Positions 10,419-18,685 of a stretch of DNA of 64,000 bases are shown piece by piece. The stretch spans positions 3,123,501-3,187,500 of the forward strand of contig NZ_VIWT01000001.1 in NCBI RefSeq assembly GCF_007829815.1. Direction: 5' to 3'. This DNA comes from Kitasatospora viridis (GTDB taxonomy: Bacteria > Actinomycetota > Actinomycetes > Streptomycetales > Streptomycetaceae). Below the pieces are notes generated by a model. That model was not told the origin of the DNA. It ran no database searches and worked only from the letters and a program-made list of their open reading frames with translations. Within the stretch, counting starts at the first letter, position 1, and each line of letters begins with the position of its first letter. The position numbers were made by a program, and so were the translations under genes.

Positions 10419-11762
10419 GTGCGCGGAGCGAGCGCAGACGAGGGCACGAAGGACTACGGGTCGAGGACCGGCCGGATCTGGCTGCTCCCTGTCCGCAGAC
10501 ACCACGCCTTGCTGTTGGGCTGGACGGTGCTCTGGTTCCTGATCGTCGAACCCAGCGGCGGCGTCTCCTGGCACTACCTGCGCGAGGGCGAGCAACTGCT
10601 CTTCACCAAGCAGGGCGGCGGTGGCCTGTCGCTCTACGCGCACCACCCCGAACTGCAGATCGGCCCGGTCAGCCTGCTGGCCGCCCGGCTCTTCTCGCCG
10701 TTCTCCGACCACCTGGGCCAAGTGCTGGCCGAGGGCACCATGTCGGTGCTCGGGCTGGTGATGCTGGTCCTGGTCGGGCGCACCGCCGCCTGGTACTACC
10801 GCGGCACCGGCACCAACCACCGCCGGCTCCAGCAGCGGATCCTGATCGCGGGCCTGGCCTTCATCCCGATGTGGGTCGAGGTCTCGGTCCGGTTCGCGCA
10901 CCTCGACGACGTGCTGGCGCTCTTCTTCACCATGCTCGCGGTGCACGCGCTGGTGCGGCAGCAACCCGTCGCGGTCGGCATCTTCCTGGCCCTCGCGGTG
11001 GACTCCAAACCGTGGGCGATCTCCTTCCTGCCGCTGATCCTGGCGCTGCCCCGGCAGTACTGGTGGCGCACCTTCCTCTGGTTCTGCGGCCTGGTCGCGA
11101 TCGCCTGGCTGCCGTTCTACCTGGGCAACCTGGGCTCGATGGCGGCGGCCAAGTTCACCATCCCCAACCAGCCCGCCTCCTCGCTGCGCTGGCTGGGCGT
11201 CTCCGACCCGTCCACCCCGGTGTGGGACCGGCCGGCCCAGTTCGCGATCGGCATGGGCCTGGGCGTCCTGGCGGTGCGGCGCGGGCGCTGGCCGGCCGTG
11301 GTGCTGGTCGGGGCGAACGCCCGGATCCTGCTCGACCCGAGCGTCTACACCTACTACACGGCCTCGATCCTGCTCGGCACCCTGCTCTGGGACGCGGTCG
11401 GCCAGCGCCGCCTGGTCCCGTGGTGGAGCTGGATCGCGCTGGCCGCGCTCTACGGCGGCGCGCTCGCGCCGGTCTCCGACTCGACCAAGGGCATGGTCCG
11501 GCTGGCCTTCGTGGTGGTCTCCACCGCCTACGTGCTGCTCTGGCCGACCAAACAGCCGCGCAAGCGCGGCCGGGCCGGCCGCGGCAGGGGCTCCGGCCGG
11601 CGCGGCGGCACCCCGGTGGAGCGGCCCACCCTGGCGCTCACCCCGGTCGCCGCACCGGTCGGCGCCCCGGTGCCCGCCCAGGGCGGCGGCCGCCGGGCCC
11701 GCGGCCGCGGCGGCCCGGTGCCGCGCGAGGGCGAGAACCGGGCGCCCGCGGCGACCCGCTAA
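10419..11762 (+). CDS. Polytopic membrane protein, GT-C glycosyltransferase-like
   Basis: A 447-residue protein with about nine to ten predicted membrane segments between residues 25 and 385 and a basic Arg/Gly-rich cytoplasmic tail (residues 385-447). The layout and an acidic pair after an early loop (FAHLDDVLAL) recall the GT-C fold of polyprenyl-phosphate-dependent mannosyltransferases (DUF2029-type). That fold adds sugars on the outer face of the membrane, but I see no decisive motif. The GTG start has GAAGAGGA upstream. The stop codon overlaps the stop of the convergent aquaporin gene. No glycan genes are adjacent. Alternative: a membrane protein of other function. Confidence 0.6.
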   Translation: MRGASADEGTKDYGSRTGRIWLLPVRRHHALLLGWTVLWFLIVEPSGGVSWHYLREGEQLLFTKQGGGGLSLYAHHPELQIGPVSLLAARLFSPFSDHLGQVLAEGTMSVLGLVMLVLVGRTAAWYYRGTGTNHRRLQQRILIAGLAFIPMWVEVSVRFAHLDDVLALFFTMLAVHALVRQQPVAVGIFLALAVDSKPWAISFLPLILALPRQYWWRTFLWFCGLVAIAWLPFYLGNLGSMAAAKFTIPNQPASSLRWLGVSDPSTPVWDRPAQFAIGMGLGVLAVRRGRWPAVVLVGANARILLDPSVYTYYTASILLGTLLWDAVGQRRLVPWWSWIALAALYGGALAPVSDSTKGMVRLAFVVVSTAYVLLWPTKQPRKRGRAGRGRGSGRRGGTPVERPTLALTPVAAPVGAPVPAQGGGRRARGRGGPVPREGENRAPAATR

Positions 11763-12463
11763 GCCTGCGTCACTTCGGTGCCGGCCGGCCCGAAGAGCGC
11801 CCGGACCAGCAGCAGCCCGAGCGCCGCGCCGGCCAGCTGGCCCAGCAGGTAGCCCGGCACCGAGGCGGGGGCGATCCCGGTGAAGCTGTCGTTCACCGCC
11901 CGGGCCAGGGTGAGCGCCGGGTTGGCGAAGCTCCCGGACGGGGTGCCCCAGATCCCGGCGGCGATCCAGGCCGCCACGGCCACCGGCGCGTACCGGGCCC
12001 GCCCGGCCCGGCCCAGCCCGAAGACGACCAGCAGTAGCACCGCGGTGGCCACCAGCTCGCCGGTCCACACCCCGGGGCCGCTGCGGCCGGTCCGGGCCGC
12101 GCCGATCGTGCCGGTGTCGAACATCAGCCCGGCCAGCACCGACCCGGCGATCCCGCCGAGCAGCTGCGCAGCCGCGTAGCCGGCGGCCTGGCGCCCGGGC
12201 AGCGCGCCGGGCGCGCCCCGCCCGGTCCACCAGACCCCGGCGGTGACCAGCGGGTTCAGGTGCGCCCCGGAGACCGGCGCGAGCAGCGCGATCAGCACGC
12301 CGAGGGTGCAGACCGAGGCGAGGGTGTTGGCCAGCAGCTGCACGCCGACGTCCTGGCTGAGCGCGGCGGCCTGGATGCCGGAGCCGATCAGCGCCAGGGC
12401 CAGCACGCCGGTGCCGACCGCTTCGGCGGCCAGCCGCCGGCCGAGCGGGATAGGTAGGATCAT
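11759..12463 (-). CDS. MIP-family aquaporin-like channel
   Basis: A 234-residue channel of the major intrinsic protein family, expected to carry water, glycerol or another small neutral solute. It has six membrane segments and two half-helices. The first NPA box is the variant NPL (residues 70-72, HLNPLV) and the second is canonical NPA (181-183, FANPAL). Other family marks are GAHLNP and the AEAVGTG start. The ATG at 12463 is chosen because homologous proteins begin just before this AEAxGT helix; a longer open frame has no SD. It converges on the preceding gene with overlapping stops (CTAA) and is divergent from the merR-type gene, so the shared 134-bp region may hold both promoters. The NPL change suggests altered selectivity; some NPA-variant MIPs pass metalloids, but no ars genes are adjacent. 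Confidence 0.85.
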   Translation of the reverse strand: MILPIPLGRRLAAEAVGTGVLALALIGSGIQAAALSQDVGVQLLANTLASVCTLGVLIALLAPVSGAHLNPLVTAGVWWTGRGAPGALPGRQAAGYAAAQLLGGIAGSVLAGLMFDTGTIGAARTGRSGPGVWTGELVATAVLLLVVFGLGRAGRARYAPVAVAAWIAAGIWGTPSGSFANPALTLARAVNDSFTGIAPASVPGYLLGQLAGAALGLLLVRALFGPAGTEVTQA

Positions 12464-12542
12464 TCGTCCATTTTCGGGTTCAGCCGGTCCGCGCCGCCAG
12501 ACCGTCCGGATAGCGGATGCCGGACGGCGCCGCCGATCGGGC

Positions 12543-12573
12543 TTGACCCTCACGTGACGTCAGGATCGAGGGT
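12543..12573 (+). promoter_or_regulatory. MerR-type operator/promoter of the tipA-like gene
   Basis: TTGACC (12543-12548) is a -35-like element. It is embedded in dyads: ACCCTC (12546-12551) with GAGGGT (12568-12573), and the near-palindrome CCTCACGTGACGTCAGG (12548-12564). MerR/TipA regulators bind such dyads between -35 and -10 and often regulate themselves. It lies 25 bases before the merR-type start codon. Confidence 0.6.
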
Positions 12574-12597
12574 GGAACCCAAGCGAGGAGGAGACCG

Positions 12598-13383
12598 ATG
12601 AGCGGTGGCAACGAGGGGTACTCGGTCGGCCAGGTGGCGAAGATCGCCAAGGTGACCGTGCGCACCCTGCACCACTACGACGGGATCGGCCTGCTGTCGC
12701 CCTCCGGGCGCACCGCCGCCGGGTACCGCAGGTACCGGGACGGCGACCTGGACCGGCTGCAGCAGATCCTGTTCTACCGCGCCCTCGGATTCCCCTTGGA
12801 GGAGATCGCGGCCATCCTGGACGACCCCGACAGCCGCCCCCGCGACCACCTGCGGCGCCAGCACGCGCTGCTGAGGGACCGGATCCGGCAGCTGGAGGAG
12901 TTGGCCACGGCCGTGGAACACGCCATGGAGGCAGAGAAGATGGGCATCCAACTGACGCCCGAGGAGAAGTTCGAGCTCTTCGGCCCCGACTACGACGAGT
13001 CCTGGGAGCAGGAGGCGGAGCAGCGCTGGGGCAACACCGAGGCCTGGGCCGAGTCGCAGCGCCGCACCGGGTCCTACAGCAAGGAGGACTGGGCGCGGAT
13101 CCAGGTCGAGGCCGACGCGCTCAACGAGCGGCTGGCCGCGGCCCTGAAGGCCGGCCTGCCGGCCTCCGGCGAGGAGGCGATGGACCTGGCGGAGGAGCAC
13201 CGCAGGCACATCTGCGACAACTTCTACGACTGCACCCCCGCCATCCACCGCGGCCTGGGCTGCCTCTACACCGACGACCCGAGGTTCACCGCGAACTTCG
13301 AGAAGCTGGCCGAGGGCCTGGCCGTCTGGCTCCGCGAGGCGATCACGGCCAACGCCGACCGGATCGAGCGCGCGGGCGCCTGA
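12598..13383 (+). CDS. MerR-family regulator with TipAS ligand-binding domain
   Basis: A 261-residue TipAL-like transcription factor. Residues 6-75 are the MerR winged helix-turn-helix (YSVGQVAKIAKVTVRTLHHYD, then GYRRYRDGDLDRLQQILFYRALGFPLEEI). A coiled-coil helix follows at about 80-115. Residues 130-255 are the TipAS domain (LAEEHRRHICDNFYDCTPAIHRGLG, DDPRFTANFEKLAEGLAVWL), which binds thiopeptides and other compounds in TipAL. Conserved Cys residues include C204 and C210 in this domain and C221 in GLGCLY. The start ATG has GAGGAGGAGA at ideal spacing. A MerR-type dyad lies just upstream, consistent with autoregulation. It is divergent from the MIP channel gene, which could be a co-regulated target. 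Confidence 0.92.
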   Translation: MSGGNEGYSVGQVAKIAKVTVRTLHHYDGIGLLSPSGRTAAGYRRYRDGDLDRLQQILFYRALGFPLEEIAAILDDPDSRPRDHLRRQHALLRDRIRQLEELATAVEHAMEAEKMGIQLTPEEKFELFGPDYDESWEQEAEQRWGNTEAWAESQRRTGSYSKEDWARIQVEADALNERLAAALKAGLPASGEEAMDLAEEHRRHICDNFYDCTPAIHRGLGCLYTDDPRFTANFEKLAEGLAVWLREAITANADRIERAGA

Positions 13384-13436
13384 CGGCGGCTCACGAGGGT
13401 GTTCCGAGGCCGCCGGAAAAAACTTCGGAACCACCT

Positions 13437-13462
13437 GCAACCCCCCGGGGGGATGGACGTCT
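13437..13462 (+). promoter_or_regulatory. ECF-sigma-type promoter candidate
   Basis: GCAACC (13437-13442) and CGTCT (13458-13462) are separated by 15 bases, resembling AAC/CGTC promoters used by ECF sigma factors. It lies 100 bp upstream of a lipoprotein gene and 1.5 kb upstream of an ECF sigma gene. This is a pattern only. Confidence 0.3.
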
Positions 13463-13561
13463 ATCAGGTTGAGAGCGAGGGGAACGGGACCGGCCAGGAG
13501 GCCAGCGCCTCGGTCGGAGCTCTCCGAATCTGCGACTTCCACACCCTTGGGGGGTTACGCC

Positions 13562-14845
13562 ATGCGCGCGTCCGTTATCAGCCGTTTTGCGAAGATCGTC
13601 ACGCCGGCCGCCGCGGTTGCCGACACCTCCTGGGTGCGTCGCCTGGCGGCGACCGTCCCGCTGGCGGCCGTGCTGATGACGGGCGCGGTGGCCTGCGGTC
13701 CGACCGGCGCCGCCCACGCCCCGGCCACCGGTGGGGCGGGCAGCCCGTCGGTCGCGGTGCCGGGCGCGGGCGTCTCGCCGGTGGCCACCCCGTCGGCCGC
13801 CCCGAGCACGTCCAGCACCCCCGGCGTTCAGACCGACCCGGGCGCGCCTTCGGCCGCGCCGAGCTCCCCGTCCGCCGCCCCGAGCTCCCCGTCCGCTGCC
13901 CCGAGCCGGAGTGCCGCGCCGTACAAGGCCTCCGCGGCTGCCGCGGGCGACACCAACCCCGCGCAGGAGGTGGCGATCAGCTTCCACGGCCTGGCCGGCA
14001 CCGAGCTGCCGGTGGCCGGCACCGCGCCGACCACCAACGGCTTCACCGTGACCTGGACCAACACCAGCGGTCACCGGATCGACGCCGTCGCCCCGGTGGT
14101 CGCCGCCCAGCACTACCAGGGCGCCCGCTGCCGGCAGACCAGCGAGGTCCAGGGCAACCTGCAGCGCCTGGACGGCTCGCACTGGACCGACCTGCCGCTC
14201 AGCCAGGGCACCGGCATGGACTACGCGTACACCGGCGACCCGGTCGCCTTCGCGCTGGCCCCGGGGGCCAGCCGCACCATCAGCTACCGGCTCGGCCTGG
14301 GCGCGGACAACGCCCCCGGCACCCTCGACATCGAGGCCGACGCCGTCCGCCCGGTGTCCGCCGACTCCCACCCGTTCCTCACCCGGGCCGTCCAGCCGGT
14401 CACCGTGGCCGACGCCCACCGGCCGACCGCCGCGATGCCCACCATGACCCCGCGCCCGACCTCGGTCGCGGTCGGCGGGCCGGCCGCCGAGGTCCAGGTA
14501 GAGGCGGGCAACTTCACCGGTGCGCCGATGGGTTGGCTGAAGCCGCGGCTGCTGCTGGCCGACCCGGCGGGCCTGCTCCGGGCCCAGGACGTCACGGTCG
14601 AGGTGATGGCCAACGGCAACTGGACGAAGCTCCCGGTGAGCGAGGACTGCGACGGCATCACGGCGGACGCCTCGGCGGTGCAGGTGCTGTCGGCGCCGAG
14701 CGGGCGGGTCTTCGAGTACGAGTTCCGGTTCGCCCTGGCGCCGACCACCGCCCAGGGGATCGGCAAGCTCACCGTCGCGGCCGGGGCGATCGGCGACGGC
14801 CACTACGCCGCGCCGGTCTCCACCGAGGTCTCCGTGACCCGCTGA
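13562..14845 (+). CDS. Secreted lipoprotein with Pro/Ser/Ala linker, unknown function
   Basis: A 427-residue exported protein. A long N-terminal region (about 25 residues) precedes a hydrophobic segment and a lipobox-like TGAVAC, so it is probably a lipoprotein anchored on the outer membrane face. Residues about 50-125 are a PSAAPSS-type linker. The rest is beta-rich, with phrases NGFTVTWTNTSG, RLDGSHWTDLPLSQG and APGASRTISYRLGLGAD. It may consist of two similar Ig-like halves. Related phrasing (DDGSW and PGKSKTVNYRISL) occurs in the membrane protein encoded at 15635, so the two may share a domain type. The ATG is preceded by a G-rich stretch. It lies immediately upstream of an ECF sigma/membrane-partner pair and may be a target of that system. 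Confidence 0.7.
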   Translation: MRASVISRFAKIVTPAAAVADTSWVRRLAATVPLAAVLMTGAVACGPTGAAHAPATGGAGSPSVAVPGAGVSPVATPSAAPSTSSTPGVQTDPGAPSAAPSSPSAAPSSPSAAPSRSAAPYKASAAAAGDTNPAQEVAISFHGLAGTELPVAGTAPTTNGFTVTWTNTSGHRIDAVAPVVAAQHYQGARCRQTSEVQGNLQRLDGSHWTDLPLSQGTGMDYAYTGDPVAFALAPGASRTISYRLGLGADNAPGTLDIEADAVRPVSADSHPFLTRAVQPVTVADAHRPTAAMPTMTPRPTSVAVGGPAAEVQVEAGNFTGAPMGWLKPRLLLADPAGLLRAQDVTVEVMANGNWTKLPVSEDCDGITADASAVQVLSAPSGRVFEYEFRFALAPTTAQGIGKLTVAAGAIGDGHYAAPVSTEVSVTR

Positions 14846-14951
14846 CGGTCGCCGGTACCGCAGCCTGCGAAAATCACCCATCGTTCAAATGATCATCACA
14901 TCTGCGGCGGCCGACTGCTCCGGCCGCCGCTCCAGGGGGAGTGGAACGCGC

Positions 14952-15638
14952 ATGTCGCTGGCACTGGGCCTGCCCACCGCAGGCCTGCCGCACCGTGGTC
15001 GTCGGGTCTGGCGGCCGACCGGCGTGGTGAGGGCGCTCTTCGGCGCGCCCGAGCCGGCCGCCGCGCTCGGTGAGGAGCCGACCGAGCAGCCGGTCGCCGC
15101 CCGCCGCTCCGGCTTCCGACTGTTGCGCGGCGGCCGGTCGGAGTCCGAGCCGCGCCCGACCCTCACCGAGCTCTACCACGCCCACCGGCTCGGCCTGGTG
15201 CGGCTGGCGATCCTGCTGGTGGACCGTCAGGACATCGCCGAGGACGTGGTGCAGGAGGCATTCGCCGCACTCTTCCAGAAGCACGGCGAACAGCTGGAGG
15301 ACGTCGACAACGCCCTCGGCTACCTGCGCACCTCGGTGGTGAACGGCTCCCGCTCGGTGCTGCGCCGCCGCAAGACGGCGCGGGACTACGTGCCGCCGCA
15401 CGAGGCCGACGCCGCCTCGGCCGAGGACCACGCCCTGCTCAACGACGAGCACCGCCGAGTGGTGCTCGCGCTGCGGGAGTTGACCGACCGCCAGCGCGAG
15501 GTGCTGGTGCTGCGCTACTACTCGGATCTGTCGGAGGCACAGATCGCCGAGGCGCTCGGACTCTCCCGAGGCGCCGTCAAGTCCACCGCGAGCCGGGCGC
15601 TCGACGCCCTGGAGAAGCAGCTGGAGAACGTCCGATGA
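14952..15638 (+). CDS. ECF-type RNA polymerase sigma factor
   Basis: A 228-residue sigma-70 family factor. A 70-residue N-terminal extension rich in Pro/Arg precedes region 2 (residues about 75-140: LTELYHAHRLGLVRLAILLV, then DIAEDVVQEAFAALF). Region 4 is at about 172-222 (LTDRQREVLVLRYYSDL, then AEALGLSRGAVKSTASRALDAL). The ATG at 14952 has GGGGGAG 10 bases ahead; an earlier ATG is in frame without a clear SD. Its stop overlaps the start of the next gene as ATGA, so the downstream membrane protein is translationally coupled and probably controls this sigma factor. That arrangement is typical of ECF/anti-sigma pairs. Confidence 0.9.
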   Translation: MSLALGLPTAGLPHRGRRVWRPTGVVRALFGAPEPAAALGEEPTEQPVAARRSGFRLLRGGRSESEPRPTLTELYHAHRLGLVRLAILLVDRQDIAEDVVQEAFAALFQKHGEQLEDVDNALGYLRTSVVNGSRSVLRRRKTARDYVPPHEADAASAEDHALLNDEHRRVVLALRELTDRQREVLVLRYYSDLSEAQIAEALGLSRGAVKSTASRALDALEKQLENVR

Positions 15639-17026
15639 ACGCAGGGAACGACCGATTCGACGACGGCGGTTCCGACGACGGCACCCCGATCGAGCGCCTG
15701 CTGCGCGAGGCGCTGACGGCCCGGGCCGAACAGGTCGGCGTGCACGACCTGCGCCCGGCCGAGCCGCCGAGCCGCAAGGTGCGCCGACTGCGCGCGGTCT
15801 ACGCCACCGTGCTGCCGCTGGGCCTGGCCGCCGCGCTCGCGATCGGCTACCTGGGCTTCAACGGCCACAACGTGGCGGACCACGTGAACCCCGGCCCGGC
15901 CGCCTCGGTGGGCACCAGCCACAGCCCCGAACCCAAGGCGAGCCCCTCGACCGACCCCTCGCCGAGCGCCAGTGCCCCGGCCAGCCAGCCGGCCGGCGAA
16001 CCGCCGGCGGGCAGCCTTTCCTCCGGGGCCGCCAGCACCTCGCCCGGCGCCGGCGGCAGCCCCTCCTCGGCGCCGGTGACGCTCGGCGCCACGCAGTCCT
16101 TCCGGGGCGTCACCTTCCGCCTGCCGACCGGCTGGACGACGTCGAACATGGGCCCGCTGAGCCCGCAGGAGTGCCTGGTCGTGCCCAACGGCCCGACCGG
16201 TCCGCCCACGGGCTGCCCGCTCGCGCTCACGGTCTACTCGACCGCGGGCGAGGTCTCCCAGGCCACCTACCCGACGGCGGGCGAACTCACCAGCAGCGAC
16301 GGGTGGGCCCACCAGCCGGAGTGCGACGCCCCGAACAACCCGCACCTCGTCGATCCCAACGGCAACTCGGACACGCAGACCCTCACCTCCTTCGACCACA
16401 GCCAGGTGACCGTCGCGGGCCAGCCGGCGACCAGGAGCACCTGGGGCCTGAAGTGCTCCTCGGGGGAGGCCTTCACCACCCGGATGTGGGGCCTGACCGG
16501 TCAGCAGGTCTTCCTCCGCGTCACCGGGTTGAGCCCGCAGTACGAGGCCGGCCTGCAGGCGGTGCTGGGCAGCCTCGACGCCAGCGGCGTGCTGCAGCCC
16601 CAGCAGACGAACCCCGTCGGCTTCACGCTCTACGGCTTCGGCCCCAACCAGTCGCTGCACGCCAACGGCGCCAAGACGCCCTTCTCGGTGACCGTCGGCA
16701 ACAACGGCAGCCAGCCGCTGGTGGACGTGATCCCGCAGGTGAACGTCGGGCAGCAGAACGGCACGCTGGAGGAGCAGTTGGACGACGGCTCGTGGATCTC
16801 GGTGGGCATGAGCTCCGCCACCGTGGGGCCGGTGCAGAACGTGCCGGGGTTCCCGCTCGACCCGGGGAAGAGCAAGACGGTCAACTACCGGATCTCGCTG
16901 GCGCCCAGCGCCACCCCGGTCACCCAGCTCACGCTCACCGAGATGGCCTGGCTCAAGTTCACGCCCGAGGGCAGCCTGAGCATGCTCGGCACCGGCACCG
17001 TCAACCTGCCGGTGGCGGCCAACTGA
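15635..17026 (+). CDS. Single-pass membrane partner of the ECF sigma factor (possible anti-sigma/sensor)
   Basis: A 463-residue membrane protein translated from an ATG that overlaps the sigma stop codon. Residues 1-54 are a cytoplasmic acidic/basic segment. One membrane helix is at about 55-73. Residues 85-150 are a Ser/Pro/Ala-rich linker and the remainder is an exported two-part domain with Cys residues (QECLV, GCPLA, PECDAP, LKCSSG). No HxxxCxxC zinc motif of ZAS anti-sigma factors is visible in the short cytoplasmic part, so the anti-sigma role is inferred from coupling and topology only. The C-terminal half (residues about 320-460) has a repeat-like beta pattern similar to the lipoprotein encoded at 13562. 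A bidirectional terminator follows. Confidence 0.75.
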   Translation: MNAGNDRFDDGGSDDGTPIERLLREALTARAEQVGVHDLRPAEPPSRKVRRLRAVYATVLPLGLAAALAIGYLGFNGHNVADHVNPGPAASVGTSHSPEPKASPSTDPSPSASAPASQPAGEPPAGSLSSGAASTSPGAGGSPSSAPVTLGATQSFRGVTFRLPTGWTTSNMGPLSPQECLVVPNGPTGPPTGCPLALTVYSTAGEVSQATYPTAGELTSSDGWAHQPECDAPNNPHLVDPNGNSDTQTLTSFDHSQVTVAGQPATRSTWGLKCSSGEAFTTRMWGLTGQQVFLRVTGLSPQYEAGLQAVLGSLDASGVLQPQQTNPVGFTLYGFGPNQSLHANGAKTPFSVTVGNNGSQPLVDVIPQVNVGQQNGTLEEQLDDGSWISVGMSSATVGPVQNVPGFPLDPGKSKTVNYRISLAPSATPVTQLTLTEMAWLKFTPEGSLSMLGTGTVNLPVAAN

Positions 17027-17030
17027 CGCG

Positions 17031-17063
17031 CCGGGGAGGGGCAGCGGCGCCGCCCCTCCCCGG
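17031..17063. terminator. Bidirectional terminator between convergent genes
   Basis: A perfect 12-bp stem (17031-17042 with 17052-17063) and 9-base loop between the stop at 17026 and the minus-strand stop at 17077. Confidence 0.8.
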
Positions 17064-17076
17064 ATCCGACGGTGCG

Positions 17077-18537
17077 TCAGCCGTTCAGCGCGGCCATCCA
17101 GCCCTCGACCTCGTCCGCGGTGCGCGGCAGGCCGGCCGAGAGGTTCTCGTTGCCGTCGGCGGTGACCAGGATGTCGTCCTCGATCCGCACGCCGATGCCG
17201 CGGTACTCCTCGGGCACGGTCAGGTCGTCGGCCTGGAAGTAGAGGCCGGGCTCGACGGTCAGGCACATGCCGGGGACCAGCTCGGCGTCCACGTACTCCT
17301 CGCGGCGGGCGTGCGCGCAGTCGTGCACGTCCAGGCCGAGCATGTGGCCGGTGCCGTGCAGGGTCCAGCGGCGCTGCAGGCCGAGCTCGATGACCTTCTC
17401 GACGTCGTACACCGAGGCGTCGAGCAGGCCCCAGGCGAGCAGGTGCTCGGCCAGCACGCGCTGGGCGGCGTCGTGGTAGTCGCGGTACTGGGCGCCCGGC
17501 CGGACCGCCGCGATGCCGGCCTCCTGGGCGGCCAGCACGGCGTCGTAGATCTTGCGCTGCAGCGGGTTGAAGGTGCCGTTGATCGGCAGCGTGCGGGTCA
17601 CGTCGGCGGTGTAGAGGGTGCTGGTCTCCACGCCGGCGTCGAGCAGCAGCAGCTCGCCGGGGCGCACGTCGCCGTCGTTGCGCACCCAGTGCAGGGTGGT
17701 GGCGTGCGGGCCGGCGGCGGCGATCGTGCCGTAGCCCACGTCGTTGCCCTCGACCCGGGCGCGGCGCCAGAAGGTGCCCTCGATCCAGCGCTCCGAGGTG
17801 GCGACGGCCTGGCCGAGCTCGCGCACCACGTCGGTGAAGCCGCGCACGGTGGCCTCGCAGGCGGCGCGCAGCTGCCCGACCTCCCACTCGTCCTTGACCA
17901 GGCGCAGGCCGCTGAGGAAGACCTTCAGCTCGTCGTCGCGCTCCTCGTCGGTGTCGAGCGCCTCGTCCAGGCCGGCGTCGTAGCCGCGGACCAGGCGGGT
18001 CGGCACGGCAGTGCCGGCGGTCAGCTCGGCGACGGCCTCGCGGACGTCCCGGGCGGGCAGGCCGAGCAGCAGCTCGGACTCGGTGAGCGAGTGGCGGCGG
18101 CCGACCCAGAGCTCGCCCTGGCCGTCCAGCCAGAACTCGCCGTTCTCCCGGTTGGAGCGGGGCAACAGGTAGAGCACCGCGTCGTGGCCCTCGGCGGCCG
18201 GGTTGAGCACCAGCACCGCGTCCTGGGTCTGGTCGCCGGTCAGGTGCACGTACTCGCTGGCGGCGCGGAAGGCGTACTCGGTGTCGTTGGACCGGGTGCG
18301 CAGGTTGCCGGCCGGCACCACCAGGCGCTCGCCGGGGAACGCGGCCGAGAGCGCGGCGCGGCGGGCGGCGGCGTACGGCGCCTGGGCGACCGGGCGCAGG
18401 TCGCGCAGCTCGGTGTCGGCCCAGCCGGTCTTCATCGACGCGGCGAGCTCCTCGGACACGTCGTCGTACAGCCCGTTCTTGCGCGCCTTGATCGGCTGCT
18501 CATCCGCCTCGGTAGCCGGGTTGCGGTCCTCGGTCAC
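17077..18537 (-). CDS. pepP: Xaa-Pro aminopeptidase (aminopeptidase P, family M24B)
   Basis: A cytoplasmic dinuclear metal peptidase of 486 residues that removes the first residue from peptides with Pro in position two. An N-terminal AMP_N domain (about 45-190) precedes the pita-bread catalytic domain (about 215-480). All five metal ligands are visible: D300 (LLLLDAG), D312 (TADVTRT), H398 (GTGHMLG), E429 (LTVEPG) and E453 (RIEDD). The start is set at GTG 18537, because GGAGG lies 8 bases ahead and known Streptomyces homologues begin with a TEE-type sequence shortly before QPIKxRKNGLY. An ATG five codons upstream contains that SD within its own codons and is less likely. It is transcribed alone. 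The region above it, to 18663, is Pro/Arg-rich when translated and is not protein. Confidence 0.95.
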   Translation of the reverse strand: MTEDRNPATEADEQPIKARKNGLYDDVSEELAASMKTGWADTELRDLRPVAQAPYAAARRAALSAAFPGERLVVPAGNLRTRSNDTEYAFRAASEYVHLTGDQTQDAVLVLNPAAEGHDAVLYLLPRSNRENGEFWLDGQGELWVGRRHSLTESELLLGLPARDVREAVAELTAGTAVPTRLVRGYDAGLDEALDTDEERDDELKVFLSGLRLVKDEWEVGQLRAACEATVRGFTDVVRELGQAVATSERWIEGTFWRRARVEGNDVGYGTIAAAGPHATTLHWVRNDGDVRPGELLLLDAGVETSTLYTADVTRTLPINGTFNPLQRKIYDAVLAAQEAGIAAVRPGAQYRDYHDAAQRVLAEHLLAWGLLDASVYDVEKVIELGLQRRWTLHGTGHMLGLDVHDCAHARREEYVDAELVPGMCLTVEPGLYFQADDLTVPEEYRGIGVRIEDDILVTADGNENLSAGLPRTADEVEGWMAALNG

Positions 18538-18685
18538 GTTCGTCGCCTCCATGGGGGTCCCCCGGCCGGAGGCTGGGGGAGTAGCACTCCGCCTTCGGCC
18601 GTGTCGGATCGCGACTGGTCGGGGCGGCTGTGGCTCCCATGGTACGGAGCCGCCCCGGAACACCCTCGGCCAGCCCGCGGCCCGG

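Noticed and set aside
8655-12230. Very long minus-strand open frame (about 1,190 codons) over the ABC importer and membrane-protein genes
   Set aside because: It is a high-GC antisense shadow: the translation is Arg/Gly/Ala-rich without any domain, while the plus-strand frames are clear families.
17077-18663. Longer start for Xaa-Pro aminopeptidase
   Set aside because: The extra 42 codons translate to basic low-complexity sequence and have no SD; GTG 18537 has GGAGG in place.
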